NCBI GenBank assembly: GCA_009602725.1
Contig: WELB01000077.1
Span: 414,761 to 445,061 of the forward strand
Direction: 5' to 3'
Source of the DNA: Spirogloea muscicola
Lineage: Eukaryota; Streptophyta; Zygnematophyceae; Spirogloeales; Spirogloeaceae
Length of the DNA: 30,301 bases
Positions 13,001 to 23,300 of this stretch are shown here, piece after piece (positions within the stretch are counted from its first letter, which is position 1; every line of letters starts with the position of its first letter). The notes under the pieces were generated by a model. It was not told the origin of the DNA, did not search any database, and saw only the letters and a program-made list of their open reading frames with translations. Position numbers and translations under genes: made by a program.

Positions 13001-15183
13001 CCATCTTCACAGCTGCTGCACCTCGGAAGAGGTCAAATTGGGTCCCCGGAGGCAGGAGGCCTGCACATGAATGGCAATCAGAGCCCATCGAATGTAAGCT
13101 CCCATATTGGCTCTCATGGGCTCCACTGAACCCCAAGCGCCATAGTTGGGACGTACCGGGCGGCCCAACGAAGGCCACTTCAGATACCAATCGTATGTAT
13201 CACAAGCCACAGCATGTCATTTACCCGTTGGCTACTGGCACTATGATTATAACAAGCACAATTTTTGAGATCAGGTTCGTCAAGTTGGTATAGTATAATG
13301 GCCAGAAAGGTGCAGCAAAGGACAATTGTCTTGCCTTGGTGCTGCTGCCACTTGAGAGCCTGGCCAATGAGGGCCATGAGGCGCGATGGTGGCACCACGG
13401 TGACCTCTTGCGACAAGCCTGTTAATGCCATAGTGCACAAAGATGAGAAGGTCAGAAGTGAGCATCATGGACATGCTCGGCAGGCTCCCTTTAGCCCTGG
13501 CTTGGAAAACCAGTTGTTTGCCAGAGGTTTTCACTACTGGAACTCTGTGACCATGTATGGACTGCCAGGACCTGTCCAATGCTGACATTGAGAAGCTTGT
13601 TCTCCTCAGGGAGGTTGGTGGCATGCATATGACAGATACGACTGTGCAGTAGAAGCATTGACATCTAGGCTTTAGCAAGCGAAGGAGACCAGCTGCTCAC
13701 GACCATAGCAACAATGAGAATGTTAGCACGTCAACTACAATGCACTTTCAAAACCAGGCCATTATGACACAATCAGTCTCTTGATTGCTGAGAATTACTG
13801 CATGCCTCTTTGTTTAAATACTCATCGTCAGTCAATTGACAGCGTACATTATTGTAGTATTTATTACCTTGCTTGAAGTTGAGAATGTTGGACAAATCCA
13901 GTCTGCTGGGTTTGTCCACCATTCTCGTCTAACACTCACAACAATTCGTAACAACGGCCATCACGACTCTGCTGAGCAAAGAGGCTCAAAGTCTTAAGTT
14001 TGTGGAGTAATTACAAGGTCAGGAGGGGCTCACTGAAAGCTATTTGTGCACGCCTCTTTTCCTTGGAAGAGTCTTGGTAGGCCTGGCAAGAAATAGCACA
14101 AAGAATGTTAGTGCATCTTACTGCCAACATTCTCCGCAGACCTACACTGAAGGCTAAGCCAAAAGTAGGAGATGACCCCAAGTTTAGCATCACGTGACCT
14201 GCAGTCACTGACAAGCCCAGCAAAGTCTGGTGAACGTGGGTTGGGCTGTCAAGGTGGCAAAGATCTTGGTACTGCCAACAGTCCTTGCTACTACTACTAG
14301 CGTGTCAGGAGGCAAGGTGACAGTACCCTCCCAAGCTAATGCGATATGAAAGTCGCATACCTCTCGGGGGTCGAAGTAAGTCCGGACCAGGAGGTGCTCC
14401 AGGTGCAGGTACCGCTCCGGCTGTTCCTGCTTCATGTGGCCCATGGCCTGCGTCTGCCGCAGGATGGCTCGCGCCGTGTCCAGCTCCCGCAGCTCAATCA
14501 TCTCGAGCACAATCTGGAGGTTGCGAGATGAACACCGGTATTCATTGCTAGTATTGAGCTGCATTGAGCAGCAGACTGAAGTAGTGGAAAGGATTGAGCA
14601 GGAGGACTGCTGACCAGGATCGCCCAAGGTGGGAAGCTGAGACCCACAATGCAACTACTGCGGCTTCCTTAGGAGACATTGCAAGGACTCTTGAAAGACA
14701 ATATTAGTACCAGGAGAGCTAAATGACAGTCAGCTGGACAAGCGGGAAAGGCAGGGGGAGGAGCACCTACAGTACGCCAATAGTATATACATGTTGTATA
14801 CTTATACATGATTCTCCATATACCTGCTCGTAGAGGTCCTCGAGCTTGGCGCGCGGCAGCTTGAGCTGCGCGACCTGCGGCAGCACCGCGTCCCACCGCC
14901 CGTGGTTGACGTCCGCCAGGAACGGCTCCAGGCTCTCCACGGTGTTGAGCGACACCTGGCACTCCGCCTGCAGCGTCTGGAACGTCTGCGCCAGCGAGTT
15001 CTCCTTGCAGAATTGCAGCACGACCTTGATCACGCTGCAGCGCGACCGCCGCCGCCAGCCACCAGACGCGTCAGGCAGGCAGGCTGCAGCGAGTGCAGCG
15101 CCAAATGGCGTCCATGGCGCGTCCATGGCGAGTCCATGGGCGCGTCGTCCTCACTCCCGGGCCTCGATTTCCAGCGTCGACAT
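10027..15183 (-). CDS. SMU1: SMU1, LisH/WD40 spliceosome-associated protein
   Basis: SMU1 works with RED/SMU2 in the spliceosome and influences splice-site choice; it acts in the nucleus. Sixteen exons join in frame (given 5' to 3'): 15155-15183, 14824-15034, 14361-14513, 14034-14082, 13335-13418, 12957-13060, 12669-12755, 12465-12518, 12161-12256, 11807-11934, 11443-11569, 11189-11248, 10846-10953, 10529-10629, 10333-10384 and 10027-10125. They give 513 residues, the length usual for the family. An N-terminal LisH/CTLH region ([19 protein letters not shown], then [24 protein letters not shown]) is followed by [32 protein letters not shown], and WD40 repeats from about residue 211 (for example [20 protein letters not shown]). 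The protein ends with [20 protein letters not shown]. The ATG is fixed by [10 protein letters not shown]. Intron 5 has a GC donor; introns 6 and 10 have weak GTCG donors. Confidence 0.96.
13061..13334 (-). other. GC-AG intron 5 of SMU1
   Basis: The exon ends CACCAAG and the intron begins GCAAGA. Joining it to the exon that starts GCCTCCTGCC restores [12 protein letters not shown] exactly as in the family, so the GC donor is well supported. Confidence 0.85.
13881..13926. repeat. 19-bp stem, 8-nt loop hairpin in SMU1 intron 4
   Basis: GAGAATGTTGGACAAATCC (13881-13899) pairs with GGGTTTGTCCACCATTCTC (13908-13926) around the loop AGTCTGCT. Of 19 positions, 17 pair canonically, one is a wobble in plus-strand RNA and one is mismatched. 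Pairing is better in a plus-strand transcript, which is antisense to SMU1. It could be a small fold-back element, a small-RNA precursor or a splicing structure; the sequence does not decide. Confidence 0.8.
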
Positions 15184-15213
15184 GACGCCGGCGAGAAGGC
15201 GGGCTCGTCAGCC

Positions 15214-15251
15214 CCGCCGCCGCCGCCGCCGCCGCCACCGCCGCCGCCGCC
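15214..15251. repeat. CCG trinucleotide run just upstream of SMU1 ATG
   Basis: A run of CCG units with one CCA interruption lies about 30 bp upstream of the SMU1 start codon. It is probably in its 5' UTR, where it would read as GGC/CGG in the RNA. Confidence 0.85.
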
Positions 15252-15425
15252 AATAACACCGCGCGCGTGGCGTGCCTCAGGAGCCTTGCAAGCCAAGCGG
15301 CGTCGCCGGTCTCATCGCAGCTGGGAGCATCGCACGACAGCCCCCTGCAACGGCCGCCGCCGCGGCCGCTGCCGCCGCCGTCAACGCCGCCGCCGCAGCC
15401 GCCGCTGTCAAAGGCAAGCCTCTGC

Positions 15426-15426
15426 N
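15426..15426. other. unresolved base (N)
   Basis: The only ambiguous base in the window lies in the GC-rich divergent promoter region. It marks a spot of weak assembly or low read support. Confidence 0.99.
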
Positions 15427-15832
15427 CTCGAGACCTGGGCGCTCGAAGGCCCCTCCGAGCGCGCGGGCCTCACGCCCCGCGACAGCCTCGGCGGCAGCCC
15501 CCGGCGGCAGCTCGGCGGCGGCCCAACCAGCGCCGCGGCGAGACCGCGGGCGAGTTGCCGAGCGCTGGCAGCGATGACCACGACCGGCGGCGCGGCAGCA
15601 CGGCGCTGCCAGCGCCGTCCCCTTGCGGCACCCGCCCCGGATATTCACTAGATCCATATGCTACTGGACTAGAAATCCGCTGCATTAGTCTTCGAGAGTG
15701 AACGTCCCGTGCGTCGGTGCCATCCCTTGGCCTCGGTGCTCGCTGAAGGGCTACTGCACGGCAGCAGACTGCACTGCACGCCGCCTGGATGAGGGTCGCC
15801 CAGCAGCGGTGGCGGCCGCCGCGGCGCTCGTC

Positions 15833-16754
15833 ATGGATCACCTCAGCGCCCCCGAGATGATCAGGTCGGCTTGCACCGCCACCAGAGAGGCCGCCACCTT
15901 ACGCTCGGCCCCCACAGCTCGTGGCGGACAGGCGCAACGCACGCTCGAGCCCATGCCCTGCGAGGAGGCGGCTGGCCCTCGGGCGCCCCTGGCGTCCGTG
16001 ACTGGTCGCGCCTACGCCTTCAGCTTAGACCCTCGAATGTTTACCCCAGAGCGTGTCACTGAGACCTTGTCCTTGATGCCTTGTTGATGGTGCTCAATGC
16101 TCGCCAGGCTCCTGGAGGAAGAGGCAGCCACGCTAGGCAGGATGCAGTCCCATATCAACATGGAGCTCCACCACCTCCAGGTCATCAAGGCCTTCGTGGC
16201 GCTGAGGCTGCTCCTTGAAGTTGAAGCCTCAGCCCGACCTGCTTGCACCTGGCGCAACAGCTGCAGGCTCAGCCTCATGAGCCCGATAACTTGTTCATTA
16301 GAAGCTGCACTCAGGAGGGGCCCCTTAGGGGCTGGCTTTGAGCAGGTTGAGGAGGCGTTGTTGAGACAACAGCGGGAAGCCGCGGCGTCACAGCTGAGGG
16401 GCACCCACGGTGGGGAGGCAGCAGCTGGCAGGGGGAAGGGCAGCAACAAGGTGAGTCTGCAAACCGGTGTCCACATATTACAGTTCAGGCAGCAGCTGTT
16501 ATGCTGCAATTGCTGGCCACTTCAGTAACTGTCAATTTTTTGAACTCATTACTCACTTGTGCGCAGATAAGCTTAAAGAAAGCTGCAATTGAATGCCGAC
16601 TTTGGGCTGCGAGCTCATTGAGTGCACCGACTACTTCTTGACCAAAATGCAGAGGAAGCAGGCAGTAACAGCAGAGCAGGAGCTGGCTACAGAGCAGGCG
16701 CTGGCTGCAGAGCTGGAGGCTGTCTTGGAGGCGGGAGTTGTTGAGGATGGCTGA
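15833..16754 (+). CDS. small coiled-coil protein, unrecognised
   Basis: Four exons give one frame: 15833-15864, 16108-16180, 16346-16450 and 16614-16754, for 116 residues ending in TGA. The protein opens MDHLSAPEMIRLLEEEAATL, continues with a helix (MQSHINMELHHLQVEEALL), a Gly/Ala linker (GTHGGEAAAGRGKG), and a second helix (ECTDYFLTKMQRKQ, then Glu/Ala-rich to VVEDG). The heptad-like spacing suggests a coiled coil. The EEE...L...L..LxVEE..L pattern loosely recalls SNAPC5, a small snRNA-promoter factor subunit, but this is weak. Two points are uncertain: the first intron is open throughout, so keeping it would give an 84-residue variant, and a stronger acceptor at 16566 would instead end the protein with a short different tail. 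The gene stops 94 bp before the facing stop of the UPRT gene. Confidence 0.45.
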
Positions 16755-16848
16755 GGGTCGTCGCGTCTACCGGCAGGCTGCTTTTGCTCACTTAAGTACG
16801 GGCCAAGCGAGGCCAAATTTTGACCGTTAAAACGGCAGTGAGCAACCA

Positions 16849-19704
16849 CTACTCTGTGCCGAAGCTGCGGTCCCCTGCATCTCCAAGACCTGGCACGATG
16901 TAGCTGCACAATTTTGGAACACACGAAGAGTCGTGGTCAGCCACTGCAAGGTGGCTTGGAGAAAAGTCCCACAGTCTCACAGGGGTTGATAGTATAATCA
17001 TGTATATCGTGGTACATGATCAAAGTCCTGCACATACCCTTTGTCATTGAGCTCAGGATCAATGACGCCCGTGTAAACGTGGAGTCTGCGAGAACCGACA
17101 GCCGCAAGCAGTCAGACCATGCAAACACACCAGTGTAAGATGCCATCACGTAAGCAGTCCTACATAACCTGCTTCAAGCGTCACCCAGGAGACCCTGGGC
17201 TTGGCTTTGAGCATTTTGCACCAGAGCTCATTTTGTGATGTGAGCTAAACTCTCAAGTAGATCATCACAGGACCTGAATGCAAATGATGCCCATGACTAC
17301 AGAGAATTGTCACAATAATTTTCAACTGAACCAAATTGCTTGGCTAGAGGTTCCCAGGATTATGACGGTTACCCTGGAAACTTCTCCCCGAGCTGTTTAA
17401 GAGCTGGTGGAGCAGCAACCGCTGAGACCTGGCAGGCACCTGACCCGCGTCAGAGCTTGAAGTGTGCAAAGAACGACTCCACATCAATGATAATAAGATA
17501 CATCTTAATGCATATGGTATCCAGTCAAGGTCTCTGAGATGCAATAAGCAGACATTCTCTACCATCTGCTACTGTATCTTACAGGCTTACCACTCGCATC
17601 AGCTTGACGTCAGCACCCCTTCTCACGACTTCCTCAATGGCAGCCACAATAGTACCTCCTGAATAAGAGACAGCCTGTCTCTATAGTGAGCTTGAAACCC
17701 AGTACTAAATGTCCAACAGCTACACCCTGTGGTCATCAGTGGCAACAGAGGCAGCTGACAAAGTGCGCTCCCCCTTACTGAAAATGCACATCTTGTAGTA
17801 GTGGACCAAATCTGTCATCAATGATTCTTGTCTGCATACCTGTGGCCAGCATAGGGTCAGCTATCAGGACTCTTGATCCTTCTGGGAATGTGGTGGGAAG
17901 CCTACACTGCAGCACACACGCTGAAAGCTTCACAAGTTATGAAAGACTGCAACTACTCTACCACTTGACAGCACAACCTGCAAAAGCAGGTATATCGGAC
18001 ATAGCCATCCAGCAGGGAGCTTAAACATCAGACAAGCCACATGAGCTGCCATGCTATCAACTTTGTATGTTGTTCTGAAGACCCACTTGTTTAAATACAT
18101 AGAGGGCTGCAATGTCTCCTCATCTCTTGCATATCCTGCACACATACATTGCCACTAGGCACATTCAAGCGCTTGTTCTAACCTCCTATTGCAGGAAAAC
18201 TACGGCGCGTGCAAAGCCCACAGTGATAGAATCAGTTGCAACTGCAAGCCTACTTCAGCATGCCTCTACTAGATAACTTTTACCGAGATGGTAAGTCTGC
18301 ATTGCAGGTAGAACTGAGGCCATGTGCTCCACAAGTACCAGACCTGCCCTCAATATTGGGACCACCTGTCACTTGATCAAGCACAGACAGACCTCTACAC
18401 ACCTCAACAATCTACATCTTACGCATCTTAAAGAGGTCAGAGGAATGCTCAGGTGAGAACTTAGCATCAAACAGCAAAACTCTAATCAGAGAAAGTGAAG
18501 GCAGGCACTCATGCACCTTGATTGGTTCTCTTGGATCCACAAACTCAACGTCAGCTTGGCCACATGGAGTTTCTACCTGACCTTCCAAGGTCACCTGCAA
18601 CAATGTAGTAGGAAGCCATATCCCGTTTAAGAATCACCTCAACAATTACAATATGTCGCTGTTCTCTGTGTCTGTTTTAAGTAAGCTCGTGCCTGCAACT
18701 AAACCTCTCATAGCAGTATGGCAGCAAGTCGTGTCCTGTATTCAGCCCTATGTGCTGAGGTGAATATACAGCTCAGAAGAAATCGTAGCGTACCAGCCAG
18801 TCTCGCGAAGCTTCATATGTAAGAATCCGTCCCAACTCGCTCAAGGCCGACTCTGCAGTGCTATGAACAAGTCTAAGCACATTGCAGCGTGGAGAAAGAG
18901 CAAAGAATCTTCTTAAAGGCCTGGCTGAACACAATAATGCAGCGTGATGGTGAGTGGATTCTTACTAAATAACGGTGATGGGGTTGCTGAGTTCCTCAAA
19001 ATTGCAACCAGGTGTTTGACGAGAGGGTGTGGGGGCACAAAGACCTGCACTCGGTGGTGCAAGCTGACCAAAGGAGCCTCCCTCTATAGCCTAATGCTTG
19101 CTCATTAAGCTTTTAGCTATTCAAAGGAGTACTATAGACTGCCATTCAGTACGGAATGATTGAGCTACACATAGCATGCAGGCTGTTGCCACAGGCAGCC
19201 CTGAGCCTGCATTGCAGGACTGCCTGAGGACAGGCAAGTGCACCCTTACCAGCATCTGGCCACTCCCGACACGCCGGTTGTCTGCTGCTGCAATCGAACA
19301 CCTTGTCCGAGTTCTAGCCCGCGACTTCCAAAGATATGAGGTCCTTCCGGAGGCTGCTATAGGACTACTGGTGGCTGCTACCGATTGCTGAATTCCTCCA
19401 GCTGTCTTCGCCTGACAGGAGGAGCACCAAGAGCCCAAAGTTGGGCAGGAGCGACTGCTGACGACGAAGAGAGGCTAGACAAAGAGCTGTGGTCATGTGA
19501 GCAGTGTACCAGGGGAGGCGTCCCGGAGGCACCGTGGCCGACATCGAAGGAGGACGGCAAGTGCCAGCAGCGGCCGAGCAACGTCATGTCACTACAAGCT
19601 CGTGCAGTCGTGCTCACCAGGCCCGCGCAGTGGCCGCCACTCGGGCGCCCCACTGCCGCTGGAGCAGCGGCGGCCGCCATCGGCCTCACAAATGTGGCCG
19701 CCAT
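16849..19704 (-). CDS. UPP: plastid uracil phosphoribosyltransferase
   Basis: The enzyme makes UMP from uracil and PRPP, the pyrimidine salvage step located in plant plastids. Twelve exons join in frame (5' to 3'): 19618-19704, 19250-19411, 18966-19044, 18794-18852, 18517-18594, 18284-18365, 18087-18135, 17840-17901, 17591-17658, 17373-17428, 17038-17085 and 16849-16903, giving 294 residues. Residues 1 to about 80 are rich in Ala, Ser and Arg and poor in acids, like a chloroplast transit peptide. The core begins GSGQMLVFVPPHPLVKHL, followed by GRILTYEASRDWL, VDPREPIKVVPILRAG, the PRPP loop DPMLATGGT (residues 214-222), AVAAPPAL, TGVIDPELNDKG, and the uracil-binding end IVPGLGDAGDRSFGTE. The segment after RDWL looks two residues shorter than in land plants. 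The first two exons are the least certain, since transit peptides are not conserved. Confidence 0.93.
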
Positions 19705-19776
19705 CGAGGTCCGTCGCCCCCGCGGCCGACTTGCAAGGACAACGAGCAAAGGCTCTGCGGCGCGAGCGACTGCTGA

Positions 19777-19778
<2 letters not shown>

Positions 19779-19814
<36 letters not shown>
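19779..19814. repeat. (GCC)12 run, left arm of an inverted pair
   Basis: Twelve perfect GCC units lie 75 bp upstream of the UPRT ATG, probably in its 5' UTR. They are the reverse complement of the CGG run at 20004. Confidence 0.9.
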
Positions 19815-19818
<4 letters not shown>

Positions 19819-20002
19819 GCGAAGGAGAAGGCGCGCGCAGTGACGGAGTTGCCTTACACTAATGCCGGCCTTAATGGAGACCACTTGTCCGGAGAGTCTT
19901 TGGCTCAGCGATGGCTAATCTAATTGAGATCGCTTACCCGCAGATCAATCAGTGGCCGGACGGCCGTTAACCTCCGCTGCCGCGCTCCCTGCCGCGCCAC
20001 AC

Positions 20003-20003
<1 letters not shown>

Positions 20004-20039
<36 letters not shown>
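20004..20039. repeat. (CGG)12 run, right arm of an inverted pair
   Basis: Twelve perfect CGG units lie 189 bp to the right of the (GCC)12 run. The two 36-bp arms could pair as a large hairpin or cruciform between the two promoters. Confidence 0.9.
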
Positions 20040-20356
20040 ACGTCATGGCGGCGCCATTGGCTTCGCCGCCGCCGCTCTAAGCCTGGTGGAGCGAGTCCCC
20101 GCCGGCTGCGGCCATCGGACGGCTGCCGGCTAGCCCCGGGGGCCTCAGAGCCGGCGGCGGCCTGCGCAGCCGCCGCCGTGGACAATGCCGCGCGAGCTCC
20201 GGCGCAGTGCCGTCGCGGGAGCAGAGCCAGTGCGGCGACGGCGACCACGTCGCAGCTGCTTCTGCGCCTGGGCCATGACCGCACAGCCCCCGGTCCAGTT
20301 CACGTGACCGAGGCGGTGTAGCGGCAATGAGCTGAGGCACTGGAGGCTCCGACGAG

Positions 20357-23300
20357 ATGAAGGGCCACAAGAGGCTCGGTGGCAGGGGCAGGCTGCCCTC
20401 GCGGAGCTCCCGGGCAAGGCCTCGCCGGGTGTCCTTGCCGAAGGCCCTCCTGATCATCTTTGGCGTCATTGCCGTCCTTCTTTACAACGTCGTCCTCCGG
20501 TACCCGTCGGTCCTTGTCGGGAGCAAATTTACGAGGTTAGTGGCTTTGGACTTTAGTTTGGCTGTTGTTCTGGGCGCCGGAAGACTCACTTGATTGCACG
20601 TTCTGTCAGGCAGGGGCAGCTTGTGGAGTTTGGACCTGCTTGACGTGGCACTGAGCGGACTATATCAATTTAATTTCCAATCGTGAGTATATGCTGACTG
20701 CAGGGGTTCTGCGAATTGGTTGCGAGCCTGTCCCCTAAGGGCTGGGCAAGAGGCTGTCGCCGACATCACGACCAAGACTCTATATGACAATTTAGCCTTT
20801 GACAATGCCGAGGGGGGTGTTTGGAGGCAGGGGTGGAATGTCAAATACGAAGTAAGCACAGGCTTGCAGTGTAATTTGTCCGGACTTGATCTGATTGCCT
20901 GATTTGTAGGTTCGGTCTTGCTGGGCACGTCCATCGCACCAAGTAGAACTATCTTCCTGTCCCAGTCTCAGACTGGACATTACAATCTGCACTATGGGAA
21001 GGCATGGAATGGCTAGTTACACAGTAGATTTTGCAGCATGCTAGCAGCGGGTATGAGATGGTCGCTTATCAGAATCTCATTGCAGTGAGTTGACAAAATA
21101 ACAAGGACTTGCGCTCTGTCCTTCAGGGCACGGAGTGGGACGAGGAAAAGCTGCAAGTCTTCGTAGTGCCCCATTCGCATAATGATCCGGGCTGGTTGCG
21201 CACTGTTGAAGAGTATTACAATGAGCGAACACGAAACATCCTCAATGTCATGGTGGCTGCTCTGAAGCAGGTGTGTGATGCATTGAAGAATTCTTATCTG
21301 TCTTGCTGTCAAGACGCGCAAGGCTTGTGCTCCCAGCACGTATTTATAATCCCTCCAAGGGAGACCATCCTTCTTGCAGGATCGCAGGCGGAAATTCATA
21401 TGGGAGGAGATCTCATACTTGAAGAGATGGTGGCAAGATGCAACCCAGAAGCAAAAGCAAGACTTCATTTCTCTAGTGAGAAATGGTCAACTCGAGATTG
21501 TGGGGGGCGGTTGGGTCATGAATGACGAGGTCGTCCCGCTGCCCTTGACAAGTAACAACCTCCTAGTATTTGTTCGTTGTACCTACGAGCTACTTAGTCA
21601 TGCAGTTGGCAATGGACCAAACCAAGTGTTTTAAGACCTTGTCAAAGGAAGCATGTGCTCGCTTTTTGGCTACGGAGGGCAGATTACTTCGGACGACTGC
21701 TGCTTTGCGTCGCTGATCTAGTTTCTGTATTTCTGCGCAGGCCAACTCACACTACTTTGCTATTATTGACCAGGTGACTTCTTTGCTCCATAGCCCCCAC
21801 GACCAAGTTTGTAGGGATGCACTGCCAGACTGCTCAGATTCATCGTGAAACGAAGTTAAATTTATTGTTATTGATGTGGTACTTTGACTACTGTGCTGGA
21901 TGTGTGCCCCTCCTGATTACACAGATGTGAGCACCACACAATCTATTGGTTGAACAAGTACCTCTGGCACCGTCTCCCTGACAAATTTAATATGATTGCA
22001 TGCATTGCAGATCATGGAGGGCAACACTTGGCTTTTTGACAACATAGGCGTTGCTCCTAAGAACGCATGGGCCATTGATCCATTTGGACACTCTCCCACA
22101 ATGGCCTACATATACCGCCGCATGGGTTTCAGTAACATGCTCATACAGGTCAGACGAGATTCTACCTTTCATCCCCCTGCAGAGTGTTTCCGTCATTGCT
22201 TGTCATGTGTTTGACAGTATACTTGGTTAGCTCAGTCATCTCAAGGGGATTGGATTTTGCAGGACCTTGGTCGTGGCATGCATGTGTACTTGTGCTACGG
22301 TGGATTTAGTTGTATTTGGCATATGTGGGTTCCCAAGTCTGCCAGTGTAGCACCTCTTAGAGGGACTTCATGGAGAGAAATGAGATAAGCGTGGATGGCT
22401 GCAACAGGGCCCTGGCTCCTCCAGATACCAGATGTTCCGCAATCCTCGCTTGACATGCCTTGCTCTGATGCAGAGGACTCATTACGAGGTCAAGAGAGTG
22501 CTTGCTAGGAATCGCAGTCTGGAATTCAACTGGAGACAGGCCTGGGATGCACACAAAGACACAGATATGTTCTGCCACATGATGCCGTTCTACTCTTACG
22601 ATGCCCCACATAGCTGTGGACCGGACCCTGCCATTTGCTGCCAGGTGTGCCAACCAAACATAAGTTGTTGCTATTGCTTGTATGATGAAAGAGTGTGCTG
22701 CTGGTTGCAATTTCAGACTTATGGGGCACATGATAGAGCTACAAAGCCTGGGGACTTCATCAACTACTTCACCCTGTTGTGTCTGTGTGCCTGTGCAGTT
22801 CGACTTTTTCAGAATGCCTTCAACAGGGAGTGGATATACTTGCCCTTGGGGTACTCCGCCAGTGGAGATCACAGACGAGAATGTGCACGACAGGGCGTGG
22901 ATGCTTCTGGACCAATATCGCAAGAAGTCAATGCTCTACCAGACAAACTCCTTGTTGGTGCCCTTAGGTGATGATTTTCGCTACTTCAGCGATGTGGAGG
23001 CCGAGGTTCAGTACAGCAACTATGGGAAGCTCTTTGATGTGAGTTTGTGGCTTCAGCACAGTTCACTTGACTCAAGGAGCATGCTTCTTTGCTTGGGATG
23101 CTGGGCACAATGGTGGTCGCTGAAATTTGTTCTCAAGGAAAGGGCAACTAAGTTAGTAAGAGTATAATTGTTTATTCATGTACGTGTTCATAAATTCACA
23201 TCTCTCTTTCTCTCTCTGATATCTGTGTCCTGTTCATGGGTAGCTGCCGTTGGTGGCTGGAACATGATGTGAGGGCACAGGTGTCATCAATCAATTTCAA

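Larger units (their letters stand above)
15184..15832. promoter_or_regulatory. divergent promoter region, SMU1 and small coiled-coil gene
   Basis: These 649 bp separate the ATG of SMU1 (minus) from the proposed ATG of the next gene (plus), so they must carry both promoters and 5' UTRs. The GC-rich part gives long open frames on both strands, but these are rich in Ala, Pro and Arg and look like by-products of composition. The base at 15426 is unresolved. No TATA box is evident. Confidence 0.55.
19705..20356. promoter_or_regulatory. divergent promoter region, UPRT and alpha-mannosidase II
   Basis: These 652 bp separate the facing start codons of the UPRT gene (minus) and the alpha-mannosidase II gene (plus), and must carry both promoters. 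The region is very GC-rich and contains two 36-bp triplet runs in opposite orientation. Long Arg-rich or Ala-rich frames here come from those runs. I see no TATA box. Confidence 0.6.

Noticed and set aside
13275-13310. tRNA-like stretch GTTGGTATAGTATAATGG
   Set aside because: It resembles a D-arm, but no acceptor stem, anticodon loop or T-loop follows within a tRNA length.
14902-15651. 249-residue plus-strand frame across the SMU1 start
   Set aside because: It runs antisense to SMU1 exon 2 and through the CCG repeat; it is Pro/Arg-rich and shows no family pattern.
19378-19884. 168-residue Arg-rich minus-strand frame
   Set aside because: Its long Arg run is the GCC/CGG repeat read in one frame, and it has no ATG start. 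Only its part from the ATG at 19704 to 19618 is used, as UPRT exon 1.
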